64,000 nt of DNA from Cranoglanis bouderius (Eukaryota; Chordata; Actinopteri; Siluriformes; Cranoglanididae), in contig CM042558.1 in assembly GCA_023630585.1 (NCBI GenBank), forward strand, positions 18,862,300 to 18,926,299, read 5' to 3'. How positions within the stretch are numbered: position 1 is the first letter of the stretch; each line of letters starts with the position of its first letter. Both the position numbers and the translations under genes were made by a program. Under the pieces are notes generated by a model that saw nothing but the letters and a program-made list of their open reading frames with translations, had not been told where the DNA came from and searched no databases. Positions 12,028-22,600 of the stretch are shown here, piece after piece.

Positions 12028-12217
12028 CTGTGGTCACCAAGCCTCTTCCTTGAGATCCACCTTCCTGTAGGTATCATCTCCAACACAAATCTATACAAAC
12101 ACACCTGTTTTAGTTGATCAAGAACGTCTTAAGGCAATGATCAGATGGTCAGGTGGGCACCAATGAGCTAAAGTCTTCAGGAAGGTAGATCTCCAGGAAC
12201 AGGGCTGGTGACCACTG
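12028..12217. mobile_element. hAT MITE, 190 bp, with 8-bp target site duplication
   Basis: The ends are CTGTGGTCACC and GGTGACCACTG (reverse complement CAGTGGTCACC), and the arms continue as imperfect inverted repeats for about 50 bp. CTTTAAAT occurs on both sides (12020-12027 and 12218-12225) as an 8-bp target duplication, the hAT signature. It has no coding capacity. It belongs to a kind of repeat common in fish genomes. Confidence 0.8.
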
Positions 12218-13179
12218 CTTTAAATCATACGGAGGAAGTTTATACACATTAATATAAGAATCATACTGTCTTCTACTGAAAGAATTAGTTCATAATGTCA
12301 CTGTAGATTATCACTGTACGTCTGTTAGTACGTCTTCTTAGCTCTGTACGGCACAAACTCCATTCATCACGTGCACCAGATTTAGTTTAATATAGTCGGT
12401 TTTTCACATCACTAATTTAAAAAATAAACTTTTTTCAAGTTTGTTGAAAGTTGCTGAAAGAAATTAATTCAACATTTCACACCTCGACATTAAAATCTGA
12501 TATATGTCCCTTTTTATCACACTGAGGTAGAAAGATTTCAGGTCAAACACTCAGGTCTGGGCTTGTTTTGGGTTTTCTGTTCTGTTTCTAATCAAATAAT
12601 GGCTCAGGTTTCATACGGTGTTCACGTAACTGTGAAATCCAAGCAATACATATAGACTCATCCGGAGTAGTATATGTCCGCTACTCTCCAGAAGAAAAAA
12701 AAAACAGTGTTTATGAATCGGATTAAGTCTCATTCTTTTATTCCCTCTCATCTCATTTCTCTTTATTATGAGTCACAGCAAGCAAAAGAGAAAAAAAAAA
12801 GCTTGAATGAACATCTGTGGGAGATTCAGATCTTTCCAGACATCATAAACTATACAGATAAAGACGTCATCGGCGTCAAGTTTGCGTGTGGGCGTGCTTA
12901 AAATAAGTACTGACGTACTGATGTTCCTTTATGTCTGAATAATTGTTCTACTTGATTTAGTGTATGTGTCATCCACTTTATGGCTGTTTGGGGGGGTTGT
13001 TGTTGTTTTTTTTTCACCAAAACAATGTTTCATGATATTTATGGTAATGAATGAAAACAACATTGACATGTCATGTCAATCATTTTTCAAATTTGTCATC
13101 GTGATGTATTTCATTTTCCTTTATAAACTTTATAAACCACAATAACTAGACTGAAAACAAATTAAATAAGATACACATA

Positions 13180-13618
13180 CACTATATGGCCACTATATGC
13201 GATGGCACCCCTGACCATCGCACCCATATGTGGGTGTTATATAATGTTTTTGTATGCTGTATCATTACAATTTTCCCTTCACTGGAATTAAGAGGCCCAA
13301 ACCTGTTCCAGCATGTCAATTCCCCTGTGCAACAAAAGTGAGCTCCAAGGTTGGAGTGGAAGAACTTGAGTCTCATCCCCACTGAACACCTTCGGGATGA
13401 ACAGACCTCCTAACCCAACAATCAGTGCCTGACCTCAGTAATGCTCCTGTGGCTGAATGAAGACAAATTCCCACAGCCACGTGCCAAAATATAGTGGAAA
13501 GCCTTCCCAGAAGAGTGGAGTTTATTATAACTGCAAAGGGGGATTAAATCTGGAACGAGATGTTCAGCAAGCGCATATGGCTGTGATGGACAGATGTGCA
13601 ACTTTAGGCCATATAGTG
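13180..13618 (+). mobile_element. Tc1/mariner relic, internally deleted
   Basis: The termini CACTATATGGCC and GGCCATATAGTG are inverted repeats. TA precedes the left end, and CA (a decayed TA) follows the right end. The plus strand between them keeps recognisable but stop-broken transposase remnants, such as FPFTG.KRPKPVPACQ and ITAKGD. The 439-bp length against about 1.2-1.6 kb for a full element shows a deletion. It is non-autonomous. Confidence 0.8.
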
Positions 13619-14272
13619 CATTTAGTCAGATAAAGCCTCATTTGCATAAATAAATGACAATTTGAAAAATTTGAAAAAAAAAATCTTCAGATATATATAT
13701 ACATGTAAGAATATCAGCAATCAGATTCAGTGTGATATCTAATGTGTTTTTTTAATACCCTATTCACGTGCAGTGTCTTGCATAGCTCATCTAATATTCA
13801 GTGTACAAATATCATACTGGTGTCACAAAAAAATTCAACATTGAGGTTTTCTTCTTTGCAGAGGCTCAAACCGAATAATGGAGCATGAAATCAAAACTCA
13901 CCGGTTCTGAGGTGTCCTCCATCCACAGATTAATGGGTAAGATGGCAGAAACAGTTTCCAATTTTTTTTCCCAGTAACAGTCCTCTGCTCAGCCACAACG
14001 AACCTTGAAGAGCAACAGGGCAAATACTTGTTAATAAATGAACAGGTCAGCCAAAAAAGTATAGAAATGTGTTCAGTGATGTGGTTTCTGACCCTGTATA
14101 ACACACTCTTATCTTTAAACAGGTCGGAAAGCAGCCATAGCTCCAAGCATTTTTTCCCCCTTGGCATACAGTTTGGTGTCACTGCACACCAGTATCAGAC
14201 TCAAGTAAGAGCTGTGGCCTAAAGTCTGAAGGCCTAGCTGTCTGTTAGAAGCCACTGAGATGAGATTCACAT

Positions 14273-14529
14273 TTTATTTAATCTTTGATTTTTTTTTCAG
14301 TATAGAGCCAAACGATGTCTTTTGAGGAGACTTGTGTGAAGACTGGTAGCTCTGGTACACTTACCAAAATGTTTTGGAGGATTAACTACAGTATATTTAG
14401 AATAAGGTGAGCATTAAGTACTTTTCAGTTAATTTTTTTTTTCACCGAAATGTACCTTCAAGTAAACACTCATTCGCAAAATAAATCTAAAAACTGTCAT
14501 GACAAAACACTCACCCTCCAGTTAGCAGC
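14273..14529 (-). other. bsn: bassoon 3' UTR, proximal part, with candidate poly(A) signal
   Basis: Downstream of the stop codon the minus strand carries AATAAA at 14273-14278, about 250 bases into the UTR. Mammalian bassoon has a UTR of kilobases, so this may be only a proximal site. No strong GT-rich downstream element was identified. Confidence 0.4.
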
Positions 14530-14570
14530 TCACCAAAACGATGTAAACTTCTTGCCGATAGCAGACACGG
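14530..14570 (-). CDS. bsn: bassoon, last coding exon with stop codon
   Basis: This 41-bp exon was found by reading past the preceding donor for the expected end of the protein. After acceptor TGTTTTACAG it supplies CC to finish the split Ala codon, then VSAIGKKFTSFW and TGA at 14530-14532. Mammalian bassoon ends VSAFGKKFSSFW. Joined to the previous exon the C-terminus reads AEQAGKLGDAVSAIGKKFTS followed by FW. Phase, acceptor and homology all agree, so the 3' end of the reading frame is fixed even though the exon is very short. Confidence 0.95.
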
Positions 14571-14799
14571 CTGTAAAACACATCAGAAATAAAGCAGAGA
14601 AATTAAGGAGACCAAGATTTAAAGGAATATGTTAAACAATAGATTTTCTTAATTCTTTTGTCTTTTCAGGAAGACGAGATGGTTCAGTGAGACAATAAAC
14701 ATGACATTCCGCCACAGATATATGATAATTCTCTGTATCTGACACGATCTCTGAGTTCCTCCAGTCCTGCCTGCCTAGACTAAGTTCTTGTTGTCATAC

Positions 14800-14934
14800 C
14801 GTCTCCTAGTTTTCCTGCTTGCTCAGCGGCGCCGCCCGGCAGGATTTTGCTGAAAACGTTTTCACTCTCCGTGGGCTGCTGTGTTGGCTGGGCTGCGCTG
14901 CCTATTCCACCTGGCCGGGGAGCTGCTTTTGACC
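14800..14934 (-). CDS. bsn: bassoon, penultimate coding exon (conserved C-terminal block)
   Basis: The exon is 135 bp, from CCTCACAG|GG to GACG|GTATGA. It completes one split codon and leaves one base of the next. After a Pro/Gly/Gln-rich start it codes for ESENVFSKILPGGAAEQAGK, nearly identical to the end of mammalian bassoon (GESVFSKILPGGAAEQAGK). The donor falls inside the conserved block, and the last residues are supplied by the next exon. Confidence 0.95.
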
Positions 14935-15108
14935 CTGTGAGGGGTAACAAACACAGCAGCTTTTAGAAATATGGAAGGTTAAAAATGTTTCCTTAATTCG
15001 CATTATAAAATACAAAAAATGGCTTCGCAGCTACTTTTCTCCTCAAATAAAACATATCTTCATGTTGTGAGAATGCTGTTTCTAGGCAGCTTGTAAATTT
15101 GGACTCAC

Positions 15109-15223
15109 CAATGGCTGTGGCTGGGGTCACAGGGGCTTTAGCAGGCTGGGGTGCAGCTTTAGATCCAATAGCAACTGCTGGAGTTGGTGCAGCAGGAGCA
15201 GGGTCAGATTTCATCTGTCCTCC
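15109..15223 (-). CDS. bsn: bassoon, small Ala/Pro-rich exon
   Basis: Acceptor TTGAACAG|GGA and donor ATTG|GTGAGT bound 115 bp, phase 0 in and one base into a codon out. It codes for GGQMKSDPAPAAPTPAVAIG and then a similar Ala/Pro/Thr stretch ending in TAI. The frame links both neighbours without a stop. The matching part of mammalian bassoon is also a low-complexity Pro/Ala/Gly segment, so the assignment rests on phase and position rather than on specific residues. Confidence 0.85.
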
Positions 15224-15457
15224 CTGTTCAAAAGATTAGAAAATTAAGACAATGTACTGCTATTAGTTAACTCTAGATTTGGCTCTTGATTCTTGTTCTA
15301 TATTGCTCGCAAAACAGATCAGTGAAACATTAGCTGTATGATTCATGTTACCTGCCTCAGGTAATAGTTATTAGATTTCACTGCATTTCTTTCATAAGTA
15401 TTTAATTGTTAGGGTTAAGCTTCAGGGTCATACTATTTTGGTTTAATCTCTACTCAC

Positions 15458-16350
15458 CGCAGCAGTAGTCGGCTGAGCTGTGGTTGCTCCTGTAGCCAGC
15501 GGTTGTCCTGATGCTGGAGTCTGGCCTGGCTTAGCTTGTTGCTGAGCGGCCCCAGCTCCAATACCAGAAGCCACAGCTGTGGGCTGAGTAACACCTGCTG
15601 TGGTTGTTGCTGGCTGTTGTCCAGGCTGCGGTTGTGACTGCTGCTGCTGGGTACGAGGTTGCTGGCTGGTCTGTTGCCCCTGCTGCCCAGTTTCAGGCTG
15701 CTGAGATCCAGGCTGCCTGCCAGTTGTTGGCTGTGTTGTCAACCTTTGCTGTCCTTGCTGTGGCGGTTGCTGTTGACCTACAGAACCTTGTTGCTGCTGT
15801 TGTTGCGGCTGCTGTTGCTGTTGCTGTTGCTTGGACGAAGGAGATTCTTGCCGCCTGGAAGTGCCAGACTGCCTTTGCCCCCGCTGACCACTAGAGCTAT
15901 GATGGTGTCCTGATGCAGGGTCACGGGAGTACTCACCGGAGTCCCGGTACCCTGCCTGTGAAGATCGGGGTTCTGAGGATCTTTTATGCGAAGAGGATGA
16001 AGTGCTGCGCCCTTCAGAGCGAGCTGATGGGTCCTTAGGATGTGATCTTGAAGAACGGGAGGCTCTAGACTCTTCAGAGGAATGTCGGGACGATGAGTGA
16101 CGTCCTGAGCTGCTAACATGATGCCGGTGTTCTCGGGATGAGGTGGAAGAGGAATGCCGTTGGTGGCTGTATTCATCTTGTGGCCACAAGTCTTCCTCTG
16201 GGGGTTCATCATAATCATGGTAGGTGTGCTTGACATGGCTTCTCTTACCTGAAGAGGGGTGGCTTCCACTCCCGTGATGTCTGGAACGATCAGAAGTGGC
16301 CTCCCGTGGTTTTTCAAACCAGTCTGTTTCCTCCTGTCCTAAATGATATG
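15458..16350 (-). CDS. bsn: bassoon, Ser/His-rich and poly-Gln exon
   Basis: The exon is 893 bp. It takes two bases to complete a codon and ends in phase 0 at GCTGCG|GTGAGT. It begins AYHLGQEETDWFEKPREATS, almost the same as mammalian bassoon (AYHLGQEETDWFDKPR), and continues with the conserved KHTYHDYDEPPEEDLWP. A long Ser/Arg/His-rich stretch leads into Gln-rich sequence at about 15740-15835, including runs of 8 and 6 Gln coded by mixed CAG/CAA, then Gln/Pro/Thr/Ala-rich sequence. The acceptor CCCTAAAAAAG is unusually poor in pyrimidines next to the AG, but both protein homology and phase support it. The Gln-rich tract is a likely site of length variation between individuals or species. Confidence 0.94.
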
Positions 16351-16360
16351 CTTTTTTAGG

Positions 16361-16573
16361 GAACCAAAACAAAAATCAAATGTCAATGCCAGTGTAGAGG
16401 AAGAAGAGAAAAAACTGCAGATTGAAGTCATGCAGAAGGAGTTAGAAATCCTCAAGCATGCAAGATCTCCAATAAAACAGAAGAGAAATTGACTAAAAAA
16501 AATAAAAGTTTAAAATGTCCAAGTCCACGAGAAAATGGGAAAACCAGTAAAAAAAAAAAAAAAAAAAAAAATA
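16361..16573 (+). pseudogene. Possible 5'-truncated retrocopy or transposon fragment with coiled-coil-like reading frame
   Basis: On the strand opposite bassoon, inside its 444-bp intron, an open frame runs from 16361 to a TGA at 16490-16492. It encodes REPKQKSNVNASVEEEE and then KKLQIEVMQKELEILK and a basic tail. AATAAA follows at 16500-16505 and a run of about 24 A's at about 16550-16573. A frame ending just before a poly(A) signal and tail is what a truncated reverse-transcribed copy leaves. The Leu/Glu/Lys pattern resembles C-terminal helices of transposon-encoded Myb/SANT proteins, but I do not recognise the parent. A chance open frame is the alternative. Confidence 0.35.
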
Positions 16574-16794
16574 GCATGCATATCACAAAAAACTAAGGTA
16601 CAGACAGCTTAACATATACTTAGGAGCAACATGCAAACAAGTAGGCATATATGGTTTTCTGCAATTACAAGAACATTAACATAAAAAGCAGACACAATGC
16701 ATCCACTCTGCTCTCCAGGAGTGATCACTGGCATGCAGTCTCTTGGTTGGTGAGATGCACTTTTAATAGGCAGGCATGATTCAGCACCAGTTAC

Positions 16795-18835
16795 CTTCGC
16801 TGTCCGAAACAGCACAGTGCATATCATCCACTAGGTATGGGTCATCTGGCTTGTAGGCATGGCTCTTAGGCATATCCCTTATGTGATGATCCTGAACATC
16901 AGGAAGGGAATGGCTGGAGCCATACTGGTTTCTAACATCATGTGGGTCTGAGACACGTCCCATACCCACAGGTTTCCCCACTGGGCTCAGTGGACTCTCT
17001 TCCTCTGAGTTCTGAGTACGCATGTTGGAACGTCCACTGCGGCTATGGGTACCCCTTTGAGATCGCTCCATGGCGTCTCTCTCATATGATTTACTTCTGT
17101 GCCCTCCTGAGTCTCTGGAGGTGATCTTATCCATGCCATAGCCTGTGGACCTTGACCTTCCAGAGCTGTACATACGATCATCTTCCTCCAAGCCTTCTCT
17201 CGAGCCATAGTACTTCTGTTGATCATAGACATTCTTTTTTACCCCTGATCTAGAAACCATGGTACAGCTTCCACCTGATGGTGTTGTCATTGTGTAGGAG
17301 GCCAAGTCAGATTCTACGTCTCGTGCCTCTTCAATAGGGGAGAATTTGGAAATCTTCTGCTCCATGCCTTGCTTCCTGTGCTTACTACGCTTGGAGGACA
17401 CGGCAGCTGGTGCCAAGTTCTTAGAGGAATGCTTCTGACTGCCCATTCCAGAACTACTGCGAGACGAATGCTTATAGTCATCATAGTAATAGGAAGATCC
17501 ACCACTCACAGTTGTGCTAGGACGGCCATGACTGTCCACAGCACCCTGATGGTGGTAACTGGTGGTGCTGCCAGCTCTTCCATATAGATCTTCAGACCCA
17601 TCTCCATAGCCTATTCCCCGTGGACCATTCTCACTCCCATAACCTGTCCTCGAAGCATCAGATGACCCCATGTTCTCCTTTGTCAGTTCACTTATATCAT
17701 CTATCATTACATAGTTTCTGGGTATATTTTGTTCTAGATTTGTGGTATAGAGACCATCTGTACCATACCCAGATGTAGGACTTGGTATGCGGTCTGTCAT
17801 TGTTTGGTCAGGGGTACGATATGGCCCATAAGCATTTGTCAAGGGTGAAGAATAGACACCACTGAAGCCAGTTTCCTGAGCTGATGTGGCTACTGACACT
17901 GCAGGATTAGTAATTATCTCATAATTGGTTGGCAGTTTCTGTTCAAGATCAGCCAGTGATGTATGTCGTGGCAGCTGATGACCAGACAGGATATCAGCTT
18001 GGGCCTGGAAGGGCAGATTTTGGCCAGGATATGGTAATGTCTGTCCAGGCAAATGAGCTGCAGGAGGCTGAAAGCTCTGGTGGCTGGGCTGCTGCAGGCC
18101 TAGGTCTGGCTGATATGACTGGGCATACCCATGACTCTGGTAGGCTCCTTGTGTTTGATAGGATGAGGGTTGAGGAGGATGCGGCTGAAAGGTGCCTGGC
18201 TGAGGCTGGGATGGTGTTGGATACTGCGGTGCTTGAAATCCAATCTGCTGATAGGCTGCAGTCGGTGGCTGTGTTGGTGCAGGTTGGCTCTGTGGATATG
18301 GATAGGGGACATAAGAGGAGCTGGGCGGGTACTGAGAAGTCACATTTGGGTCTGAAGTAAACTGGCTAAGAGGTGCTGTGCTTGGTCTCGACAACAGTCC
18401 ATTTACTTCATAGGTCCCTGTTGGTACTCCAGTTAATCTAAGGTTATTGAGTTCACTGTCTGACATGTAGTCCCGTGCATCCCCAATGCCTCGCAGGTAG
18501 GCCAGCTCTCTCCTCTCTCGTTCTTTTACCATGGTTTCCTTGCGCTGGGTAATACCTAGTTCCAAACAGCGTAGCTTAGCATCAATCTCTTTCTCTTCTT
18601 CCTCAAGTTCTGCTTGTTGTTTACGTAGCTTGGAAGACTCTTGTTCAACAGCTTTCAGCTCACTCAGAAGACCCGCTTTAGTGACACCTTGTGCTGGACG
18701 GGGCAATACTCTCTGGGGCATTCCAGGGGAGCTGTACATGTGGCTCATTGCAGGGGTTACAATGGGGAGTGGCACCTCATCTGGTGGGGGGCTAGGGAGA
18801 GTCCGTTTGACTTTCCTCATCATTGAGTTCTGTAG
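16795..18835 (-). CDS. bsn: bassoon, exon with RIM-BP motif and CAST/ERC-binding coiled coil
   Basis: The exon runs from TTCTTACAG|CTA (phase 0) to GAAG|GTAACT, ending one base into a codon, 2,041 bp. The first residues are LQNSMMRKVKRTLPSPPPDE. In mammalian bassoon RKVKRTLPSPPP is the proline-rich stretch that binds RIM-binding protein SH3 domains and so recruits P/Q-type calcium channels. The segment with KLRKQQAELEEEEKEIDAKL at about residues 55-110 is the third coiled coil, which binds CAST/ERC. DYMSDSELNNLRL, HTSLADLEQKLPTNYEI, NYVMIDDISELTKEN and SKRSKHRKQGMEQKISKFSP are all in the same order as in mammals. The middle is Pro/Gln/Tyr-rich and probably disordered. It ends in AVSDSE, which joins AYHLGQEE of the next exon across the split codon. 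Confidence 0.96.
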
Positions 18836-19313
18836 CTGTAAGAAAGAAAATGAGGGGTGAGAGAAAAAGAAAAATCACTAACCTCAACCTGAAAACAACA
18901 GAGGCTCCGTATAAGTATATAAATAACAATATAGGTAAGGTATTCAGTGTTACTTTTAACATTATTTGCAATGAAAATACACCAAAAGTAAAATACTATG
19001 TCACTTTGATCAATAATCTATGAATACCTATGAGTGTATATATAAAAACCTATGCGTAAATGTCAAGGTAGATTCAGAGCAAACTGTACTGACAAAAAGT
19101 CATATATTAACAAAAAAAGAGAAACAATTCCCCTTTGGCTTGTCTTTGAAAAATACAAAGAATGTATCCTACTGGTGTGAATTGAACAGAAATCACTGAA
19201 AATGAAAAATTCAGACCTCTCTGACCAGCCAATGACAAGCCACATAACAACAGGGCTAAACAAGATGCTTACACATTGTGAATCCAACGGCATTCTTGAA
19301 TATATTTAGCATT

Positions 19314-19316
<3 letters not shown>

Positions 19317-19387
<71 letters not shown>
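19317..19387. repeat. GT microsatellite in bassoon intron
   Basis: (GT)n of about 70 bp inside the 801-bp intron 18836-19636. Confidence 0.95.
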
Positions 19388-19636
19388 ACGCATATGTGTG
19401 TGAAAAGAAAGCAAAACAGCACAAAACATTAAGACAACAAAGAAAATGAATAGATGGAACAAACCTGGAGAAATGCCTAGAGAATGGAGAGAGTATGAGA
19501 GAGAGGACATAGGAAGTATATCAGCTGCATGATCTCAAACATTCTGCAATTTAAAGTGAGTCACACTCCATGTGACATGTCATCTTTCTTACAGTAAACA
19601 CATCTATAAAATACACAATTAATAATTATTTCTTAC

Positions 19637-22600
19637 CTGACTGCCTGAAGAATTTTGACCCTGGTACAGTGAGAATTTGGTCTTAGATGGGTCCTCTGAA
19701 GTTGGGCTGAGTGGTTTGGGATCTGACATGGAGCGTTGAACACTTTTTATCGGTCTTGGAACTGTTTGATGCCTCTTGGGTGATTCAGTAGTGAAGGCCT
19801 TTTGCTGGGGTGTGACATGTGCCCTGTTGAGCTTCTCACTAGAGGCAAAGTTTGTCTCCAGCATGCGGTGGGGGGACAAGGGAGACACAGGGGAGTACAA
19901 CACTTGTGGGGATTTGGGTGGGCGTGTATCAATTGGTTGCTGTGCTTGCAGCCCAATGTCTAGTGGGTCTGGTTTCCTTCTTTCAAACTTGGCTGGTGTG
20001 GCACCAACTACCTGTAAACTGGTGGAGTAGGGGCTGACTGTGGTGGAAACACTGAGCTGAGGAACAACCACCCCTTGAGATTGTGCTTCTGGGTCAGTCT
20101 GGCAGGCTAAACTCTCCCCCTTGTGTGTCCTCTCTGGTGCAGAGATGTAATGAAGCAGTTCAACCTTTGATGTCTCAGCCATGGTGATGTGAATGGCTGG
20201 TGAGACTCTGCCCAGCTGATCTGATTCAGTTTGACATGAGGAGTCGCTGGTGGTCTGGATAGCTATGCTGGAAGTCACTTTAGATGCATCGCTTTTATTT
20301 TCCGCACTCGATTCAGAGTGTTTGGAGTACCTTGAGCGTCGACGTCGCACTGGCTGGCTGTCCCACTCCCCCTGGTCCTCCTCATCTGTCTGGACACTGC
20401 AGTCAGCAATACGCCTGGTCCTTCTGCGCCGTGACATAAACCGATCTTCTGCATCTTCATCATCGGTTTGGACACTGCTGTCTGCGATCCTTTTCACAGG
20501 TTCCTCCTCAGTGCCATTCCTCAAGCGGGGCATTGAATTCTGTTTCTTTATAGCATGGCTACTTCCCTGATCATCACTGTTCCTCAGGGACATTTCAGAG
20601 GCTGAGCTGGGCATAGGTCTTGTAGATACCAGCGCTTGAACCATCTGCCCATCCATGCAAGGTAAAAACTGCAAGCTCTGGCCATCTTGTGGAATAACCC
20701 TTCCACTCTGATCACAGAGGATGGAGATTGCTTGAGGGGCTCCACCAACCACCATACCATTTAGGGCACCTTGAGCAGTTGTGGCTGCTGCAGCAGCAGC
20801 TGCTTCTGCTGCTGCCACTGCTGCCACTGCTTCAACGACTGCTGTCTTTTGCCGTTTCTGCTCTTCAAGCTGCAGCTGGAGTTGCTGTTGCAGAGCCTGA
20901 ATTTGGTCTAGTTGCATCCTCTGTTGGGCCAGCTGCTCTCTCTGTATTACCAATTGAGTTTCTCTTTCAACTTGCTGTTGCTGGAGGACCTGCTGCTTGA
21001 TGTTCTGCAGTTCTTGGATCTCACGCTGCACAATAAGTTGTTCTTTCTCCCTGTGCCTCTGTAGCTCTAAACGATCCCTCTCCAGCTCTTCTTGAAGACG
21101 CAACTGACGAAGCTTCTCTAACTCAATGCGCTCTCTCTCCAGATGCAGTAGTTGCTCTTGTTGTTGTCGTAAATGCTCTTCCTCTTTCTCCTTTTCTTTG
21201 TCCATAGATGTGTTAATGATACCACTAACTGCTGTATCTAGCAATACTCTAGTAGCTGCCTGTGACTGTGATTGTGGCACTGATAAGTGGGCCTGTGTCT
21301 GAGTCAGACCTTGAGTGAAGGACAAATCTTTACTTTTGGTCAGTGCTTGAGGCTGGGTTTGTGCCTGTATTTGCTGCTGAACTGACTGTGGAATTTGACT
21401 TTGAGTGGGAGGGAGGACTGTGGTGGCATCTACTGGAATATGACCCTGAGAAGTCTGTTGGTTTAAAATAGTTGGTTGGGCTGACATAGCACTAGTTTGA
21501 ACAGTAGCTCTAGGTGCAGATGGTAATGTTCTAGTTGATATAATTGTGCCAGGTACTGTGGGCTTACCAAGATAGACAGGAGTTTCTTGGGAGGTACTTG
21601 TAGTTGGCACACTCCCTGAAATAGATTCTGGGGCAGATGCTGGGAAATGGGTTGGAGCAGGGTATCTGTAAGGTCCCTGTGCAGAGAGAGGCATCCTTGG
21701 AGTGACATGAGGCAATCTACTAAGGCTGGCAAGAGGAACAGCTGTCACACTGCCTGGAGGATAAGGCCTGTAGACTCCTCTTAGCATAGAATTAAGTACA
21801 GGGGCAGGTTGGGTTGTGATTGGTAAGGTGGATGCTATAGGAGTGTTTATAGTGGAGTATATCATGCCATCAGCAGCCCTCAAGGTAGGAGAATATAAGG
21901 CCCGCAGACTAGCCTGTCTAGCATTGATTAGATTTGTAAGTGCTTGTCCATGTGCTGTGGGCCTCCCATCTGGGCCATAAAGGAGGTTTGCTCTGATAGA
22001 TGTTAGACCTTGTTGAAGGCCAAGCCTTCCTATTGGGCCTCCTCTTCCATATTGAAGAAGATCGGGGCTGTTTGCATAACGATTTCCAAACTGATCCATT
22101 GAGTTAAGAGCAGCACACATTCTGCTAATTTCTCTGGCGGTGGTGGCACTGTACTGTGCAAGATTTGGTTCTTGACTGCCTGCCAGGTCACGAGAAGGAT
22201 AGCCAAAGTCTCCACTGATATTGGACATCGAGCCATATCTACGCAGAGGTAATGGTGGGGTTGAAACATCTCCTTGATGACGCAAATCAGTGTAGGATCC
22301 ATATTGGGCACCCATTCCAAGATATCCTGCTTCATATGCTTGTTTCATAGAACTTAAATCCACTGCTAGGTCCCCAGGATCTGTCCTTTGATAGTACTGA
22401 AGTCCTGATTCTGCAAGATTTGTGTCTGACATTGATGGTGGAAGTCGTGCAGGTGGAGGCATGGTGAAAGGTTTATGCTCCTCTGATACCCCCTGCATAT
22501 TTACTGGCTGGTAACCATCTTTTTCTAGTTGAGTTTGCTGATGAGGGGCTGGGGTAGGCTCAGCAGAAGTATTTGGCTCTGAAATAGATGTTTTGCCTCT

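Noticed and set aside
13898..14182. A 94-codon minus-strand frame just past the bassoon stop
   Set aside because: It lies in the presumed 3' UTR, has no similarity to the bassoon tail, and the real last exon with stop is at 14530-14570.
15778..16317. A 179-codon minus-strand frame
   Set aside because: It is an alternative frame of the bassoon exon at 15458-16350. The homologous frame is the other one.
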